Shown here: positions 59,540-64,000 of the stretch, one piece after another | Position numbering within the stretch: the stretch's first letter is position 1 | Layout of the letters: each line of letters begins with the position of its first letter | Source: Phymorhynchus buccinoides | Taxonomy: Eukaryota > Mollusca > Gastropoda > Neogastropoda > Raphitomidae | Length of the DNA: 64,000 bases | NCBI GenBank assembly: GCA_017654935.2 | Contig: CM065710.1 | Coordinates: 24,478,591 to 24,542,590, forward strand | Direction: 5' to 3' | The notes under the pieces: generated by a model | What the model saw: only the letters and a program-made list of their open reading frames with translations | Told to the model about the DNA's origin: nothing | Database searches by the model: none | Program-made: the position numbers and the translations under genes

Positions 59540-60351
59540 GCCACACTGCATACGATTCGATCCCAATGCGACGCCGCGATTGTGACCATGTCTGTAATTA
59601 AGTCATGATGCACGTGAAATACTTCCGTCTAAAAATAATTCTTCTGTTTTCAGGTCACTATGCTCGAAGTAGACCCGAATACACGAGAGTCAAACTAAGA
59701 TGTCTGATACAAAAATACAGATATTTCAAGATGATTCGTGTACGGGGGACTACAAATATGGTGAGCAAGGTAGGATTTCATCAGATACATTTGGAGAGTA
59801 GAATTTCACGTGAATTATGCATCACAAACGTCACGGCTGTTTTCGTTCACTGTACTCATGTAGACCCAAATACACGAATCAAAGAAGATGTCTGATACAT
59901 ATATTTCCAGATTATTCGTGCACGGGGGAATACAAATATAGTGAGCAAGGCTATGGCTCCAACCCACCTGCGTGCGCATCTCGACCATTCCAACGGAAGT
60001 GTCGCCATCTTAGTCCTTATTTGTGTGTAAACAAAGTGAAAATGTTATCTAAATGTGTAAAGAAAACATCCAGATGTTATAAATACAGTTTAGATAAGTT
60101 TCGAATTGGAACAGCCAAATACGCAGCATCGATCTGGCATTTTTCAAAAAAAGGTAAGGACTAAGATGGCGGTCTCCCATAATATGGCGCTCCTTGTGGC
60201 CGGATATGACGACACGTGGGTACCAGCCATATAGCAGGATTTCATCAGATTTCCATTTAGACAGTAGAATTTAACGTGAATTATGCCTCACACATGTCAC
60301 GACTCAGATCGACCGCGGGATCGCAGTGAATCGAATCGTACGCAGTGTAGC
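59540..60351. mobile_element. TIR element, GCYACACTGCRTACGATTCG ends
   Basis: The ends are inverted over about 20 bp (GCCACACTGCATACGATTCG and CGAATCGTACGCAGTGTAGC). The interior has a direct duplication of about 110 bp (about 59644-59755 and 59840-59951; AGTAGACCCGAATACACGAG and 'gtgagcaaggtag') and an inner inverted pair GCCATCTTAGTCCTT (about 60004) / AAGGACTAAGATGGC (about 60153). ORFs at 59605-59895 and 59817-60164 show no domain. Confidence 0.7.
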
Positions 60352-60354
60352 AGG

Positions 60355-60376
60355 TTTTTATTTATTTTTATTTTTT
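60355..60376 (-). promoter_or_regulatory. Possible polyadenylation signals of the C1q gene
   Basis: TTTATTTATTTTTATTTT on plus gives several AATAAA hexamers on the minus strand, about 345 nt past the C1q stop. If used, hairpin MITE copy 2 lies in the 3' UTR. Confidence 0.4.
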
Positions 60377-60414
60377 TTATAGTAGAGAAAGAGTTATAAA
60401 TAGGCTAAAGTATA

Positions 60415-60630
60415 TAGGGGTGAGACGGGGTAAAAAGCCCATGGGCGGGTAAGAAGCCCATGCCAATTATCTAATGAAATAAAGCAAATTTCAGTCAAAT
60501 TTGTCCATGAGACGAATGCTAAACATGAACACTTCGTCTCATGGGCAAAATGTGACTGAAATTTGCTTTATTTCATTAAGTGGCATGGGCTTCTTACCCG
60601 CCCATGGGATTTTTATCCCGTCTTCTCCTA
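60415..60630. mobile_element. Hairpin MITE (copy 2), TA target
   Basis: TA GGGGTGAGACGGGGTAAAAA to TCCCGTCTTCTCC TA. Both arms share the change CTAATGAAAT/ATTTCATTAAG. Lies just downstream of the C1q stop codon. Confidence 0.88.
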
Positions 60631-60718
60631 CAGCCCAGGAAAAAATAAATCATAATACAGAACTTGGTTGAGTCTTCCGAATCCCTCCGAACCAGAGATA
60701 ATTCTTATATTCGAGAAC

Positions 60719-61227
60719 TTATGTTGATGTGTCAGGGCTGATGGTCGGCTCTTCGGCGGTCGCCGGGGAAAGCAAGAACCCCGAAAAAGAGTTGTATCTT
60801 CCGTCGAGAGAGTCTGTCGGGTCTGTCGTTTCCAGCTTCACCTTGATGATATGCCCTTCCTCCAGCAGCAGAATGGCCTGGGTGGAAGCCACAGCGACCT
60901 TTTGCTGGGAGGAGTCGTCGTCTGGCCCTCCTTCTCCTCCTCCTCCTCCGTTGGAGCCTTCTGACGTTGGGGCGGTGGCTTGCGAACTGCTGACGTCCAC
61001 GTCCTGGTCCTCGCCATCCTCGCAGAACACCAGGTGGACGGTTCCGGTTCCGGACTTCACCCCGATGCTGGCTCGGAGCACGTAGTATCCGGTGAGAGGA
61101 GCCTTGAAGAAATTGTGATTGTCCGGCGTCAGCCCGTCGCCTTCGTTGAGAGCCACGTCTTTCATGTCGGCGTAGTCGTTCTCCTGGTTCTGCCGAAACT
61201 GGGCGCTGAAGTAGACCTTCTCTCCAA
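60719..61227 (-). CDS. C1q domain-containing protein, terminal exon
   Basis: The minus strand has an acceptor TTCAG at 61232-61228, followed by the exon (VGEKVYFSAQFRQN) and a TAA stop at 60719-60721: 169 codons plus two bases, so a phase-1 intron. C1q-domain hallmarks in order: aromatic FSA at the first strand, NEGDGL, FFKAPLTGYYVL (FxAPxxGxYxx), an HLVFCEDGED strand, AILLLEEGHIIKVKL (xLxLxxGxxVxVxL) and the closing FSGFLL. A Gly/Ser/Asp-rich insert (about 25 residues) separates the middle strands. C1q-like proteins are secreted trimeric pattern-recognition molecules, greatly expanded in molluscs. The upstream exons (signal peptide, coiled coil or collagen) are not visible. Hairpin MITEs sit on both sides: 61246 begins 18 bp before the acceptor AG, inside the intron. 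Confidence 0.82.
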
Positions 61228-61245
61228 CTGAACATCCAACAAAAA

Positions 61246-61472
61246 TAGGGTAAGACGGGGTAAAAAGCCCATGGGCGGGTAAGAAGCCCATGCCAATTAT
61301 CTCATGAAAGGAGTGAAGCAAATCAGTTTCAGTCAAATTTTTCCCATGAGACGAGTGTTAATGTTTAGCGTTCGTCTCATGGGCAAAATTTGACCGAAAT
61401 TTGCTTCATTTCATGAGATAATTGGCATGGGCTTCTTACCCGCCCATGGGCTTTTTACCCCGTCTTACCCTA
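61246..61472. mobile_element. Hairpin MITE (copy 3), TA target, in the C1q intron
   Basis: TA GGGTAAGACGGGGTAAAAAG to GTCTTACCC TA, 227 bp, arms nearly perfect. It lies directly next to the intron's 3' end, so on the minus strand it occupies the usual branch-point and polypyrimidine zone. Confidence 0.92.
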
Positions 61473-61473
61473 A

Positions 61474-61803
61474 GCTTCTTCTTCTTCTTCGATCGCTTAG
61501 ACAGTTTCCTGGTCAATTATGAGCGCAGATGCGTCATGCTGCCGTCATGCGCCTAACTGAGAAATTGTTAGGCCCAGCACAAATCTGACTTCGTCTGGAG
61601 GAAATCTTTTATGAAAGTGTTTCTTGAGAAAAGGCAGGAGAATGGACCAGTAAGGCAGAAAGATAGTAGATGACAGCAAGCAAAGGGGAAAAGGCAAGAG
61701 TCAAAGAGAGTGACATATTAAAGGAAGTTACAAGCACAGAACTTCCAGAAGGTGGGGGAACTATTTATGCAAAAGACCCCTCCCCCCGGTATCCCCACGG
61801 GGG
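61474..61803 (-). mobile_element. GAA-tailed SINE-like retroposon, 3' module type 1
   Basis: CTTCTTCTTCTTCTTCGATC, the GCGCCTAACT hairpin, and the body to GGTATCCCCACGGGG. One of the most complete copies. Confidence 0.75.
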
Positions 61804-61868
61804 GCAGAAATAAGCTTATGTTGTAGGCACTGATAAGCACATCATCCAACGCTGTTTCAAATTATAAC

Positions 61869-61869
61869 T

Positions 61870-61923
<54 letters not shown>

Positions 61924-62000
61924 TCTCTCTCTCACTCTCTCTGAGAAAGAGCTCTCTCTCTCTCTCTCTATTCTCTCTCTCTCTCTCTCTCGCTCTCTCT
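61869..62000. repeat. (CT)n microsatellite with interruptions
   Basis: CT runs broken by TTCT and GAGAAAGAG. Confidence 0.92.
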
Positions 62001-62067
62001 GAAAGTGTTTCTGAGAAAAGGCTGGTGTGTGTGATTGTATGTGTGTGTGATTTGTGTGTAAAGTAAG

Positions 62068-62500
<433 letters not shown>

Positions 62501-62502
62501 CT

Positions 62503-62811
62503 TTCGTACAAATAGTTACCCCACCTTCAAGACGTTCTGCGCTTATAACTTCCTCTAATCTGTCGCTCTCTTTGACTCTGCCTTTTCCCTTTGCTTTACA
62601 GTCATCTACTGTCTTTCTGCTCTAACTCTTACTCGTTCACTCTCCTGCTTTTGCTCTACAAACTCTTACAAAGATTTCCTCCAGCCGAACTTGTCGGACA
62701 ATCTGTGCCTAATTATCTTCTTCCTTTTTTTAGTTAGGCGCATAACGGCAGCATGGCACATCTGCGCTCTACTCGACTGACAGGAAACTGTCTGAGCGAT
62801 GGACGAAGAAG
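62503..62811 (+). mobile_element. GAA-tailed SINE-like retroposon, 3' module type 1
   Basis: 'caaatagttaccccaccttc', the body, 'tttttttagttaggcgcata', CTGTCTGAGCGATGGACGAAGAAG. Confidence 0.72.
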
Positions 62812-62897
62812 TATACTTAAAACATCCCCAAACTGGTTAGTTATTGTTTAACGTCCCCCCCCGTTCCGATGAACCATATGGGACAACCCCAAACTGG

Positions 62898-63080
62898 TAC
62901 AGTGAAACCTCTCTTATAAGACCTCCCATTATAAGACTCCCTCCCACATAAGACCTGCTTTTCTGAGACATTGCCCTTCTTTCTAAGTATTAAAATAACA
63001 TCCCTTATAAGACCCCTCCCTTATAAGACCTCATTTTGGATGATTTTTGAAGGTCTTATACGGTAGGCCGTTCCACTGTA
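62898..63080. mobile_element. TA-target MITE, TACAGTGGAACCTCCC family
   Basis: TACAGTGAAACCTCTCTTAT to GGCCGTTCCACTGTA, full length. Confidence 0.87.
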
Positions 63081-63394
63081 CAGTTCACTATATTCATCAA
63101 ACTACCAGCAGAGCCACAGCAGCCGGCTTCCTGTATTAAAGATAACTTTCTGTTCATTATTTTATTCTTCCCTTCCTCCCCGTATGCTGATGCTTTCTTA
63201 TTATAAGTTGGCCTCACCCTGTGGTGGCCTAGCTGTCAAATGAATTTGACTACTGAATTCCACAGTTTTAGGGAGACCTGCATCATGATATGCTTCTAGT
63301 TGAGCCGTTCGTAAGCTCTTTCAAGTATGATAGCTGCAGCCAACATAGCCTTGCAGTGTGAAAGGAGAAGAAGTGGTTATTTTGGTCTGGTTTC
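63081..63394. other. Unassigned intergenic DNA
   Basis: No gene or family recognised. Confidence 0.4.
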
Positions 63395-63520
63395 AGTATG
63401 TTGTTGTTGTTGTTGTCCTACCCTGGCTAAAAGACTCCAGGGATCGTCCCAACAGCCGAAGCACTTGAACACTATGGTACAAATGCACCAGCTAGGGATG
63501 AGAACATTACGTGAATGGCA
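63395..63520 (-). mobile_element. SINE-like fragment (family C)
   Basis: Inverted relative to 40570-40705: AAAAGACTCCAGGGATCGTC, 'caccagctagggatgagaac'. Confidence 0.62.
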
Positions 63521-64000
63521 CCATAACTTGAGAGTGCTCAATCTTGGTGAAAGATCAAGCTCTCTTATTCAAGCACCGTTCAGAGATTATACATTACGAC
63601 CTAATTAAGCTAAATGGATAAATGATCACATAGCACACACTACTTAGTCTGTATGGTAGCTCTTCTATTTTGGAATCTCTGCCAAAATCAGGCTTTGTGC
63701 TCTCTTCAGCCATTAAAATGAAATGGGCTCCCGATAAATGATGGACAAATTGCATTGGATCTATTCTTTGCAATTAGGCAGATCATAGTTAAGCAGCTGC
63801 TATAGACATTTTTGTACAGCAGCTACTTAATCTTGGTCAGAGATCACTCTCTCTATATATCGGTCTAAGTGCTAACTACTATCACGAAATGAAGACATAA
63901 ATCGTATCATATGGACACTAATGCAGGACAGCAAACTATTTAGCTGAGTCCAAAAAAACAAAAAAACAAAAGAGCCGAGAAAAGCACTTTATAATTAGCG
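63521..64000. other. Unassigned intergenic DNA
   Basis: No gene or family recognised up to the window end. Confidence 0.4.

Noticed and set aside
60729..61235. Plus-strand and alternate minus-strand ORFs over the C1q exon
   Set aside because: They are shadows of the GC-rich coding exon in other frames.

Overview
This is a eukaryotic, gene-poor, repeat-saturated window. There are no bacterial operons, no ribosome binding sites and very few credible coding exons. The C1q-like terminal exon, the TTAGGG-type telomere-like tract, the many short DNA transposons and the very long (GA)n arrays suggest a marine invertebrate, most plausibly a mollusc such as a caenogastropod snail. That is an inference from repeat style and domain content, not an identification.

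Coding content. Three regions are supported as real or former genes. (1) A 625-codon ORF at 53403-55280 (+) is an ORF1/gag-like protein of a Jockey/I-type LINE with three CCHC zinc knuckles. No ORF2 follows it. (2) A terminal exon at 60719-61227 (-) encodes most of a C1q-like domain. (3) The degraded C-terminal end of a LINE ORF2 lies at 45466-45808 (-) with an (ATT)n-type 3' tail. A short possible first exon at 31052-31246 (-) and two possible coding relics at 50930-52370 are weak. Almost every other long ORF reads through simple repeats (Arg-Glu, Ser-Leu, Cys-Val, His-Thr) or minisatellites.

Mobile DNA. The rest is a mosaic of short DNA transposons (MITEs), many nested in one another, often with a second copy elsewhere that preserves the empty site. 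They sort by target. TTAA-target elements are piggyBac-like (TIR CCCTTTCACCGCCA) plus a second TTAA family (TIR AGACCCACCA). TA-target elements are the abundant TACAGTGGAACCTCCC family, the TACCGTATTTTTC family and a near-perfect hairpin family that brackets the C1q exon. At least eight families begin CAG (or YAG) and end CTG, with 6-bp or 5-bp target duplications, and look hAT-like. Retroposons include a tRNA-derived SINE (A and B boxes visible on the minus strand at 33374-33424) and a GAA-tailed SINE-like family with two alternative 3' modules.

Tandem DNA. Minisatellites of about 72 bp (7140-8424), 75-100 bp (13100-13640), 55-60 bp (15138-15612), about 21 bp (29337-29790), 28 bp (29847-31066) and 40 bp (44392-45253) alternate with (GA)n, (CA)n, (GT)n and poly-C/poly-G tracts.

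Layout: 1-9.3 kb nested MITEs, GA arrays and the 72-bp array; 9.8-18.7 kb CAG..CTG elements, foldbacks and minisatellites; 19-28.8 kb GA arrays and TA-target MITEs; 29.3-31.1 kb minisatellites; 31-43.6 kb nested MITEs; 44.3-48.2 kb 40-bp array, LINE relic and MITEs; 48.5-52.4 kb foldback, SINE and uncertain relics; 52.4-56.4 kb A/T-rich LINE-like unit; 56.6-58.6 kb CA/GA arrays and SINE pieces; 59-61.5 kb C1q exon and hairpins; 61.5-64 kb SINE copies and GT arrays.
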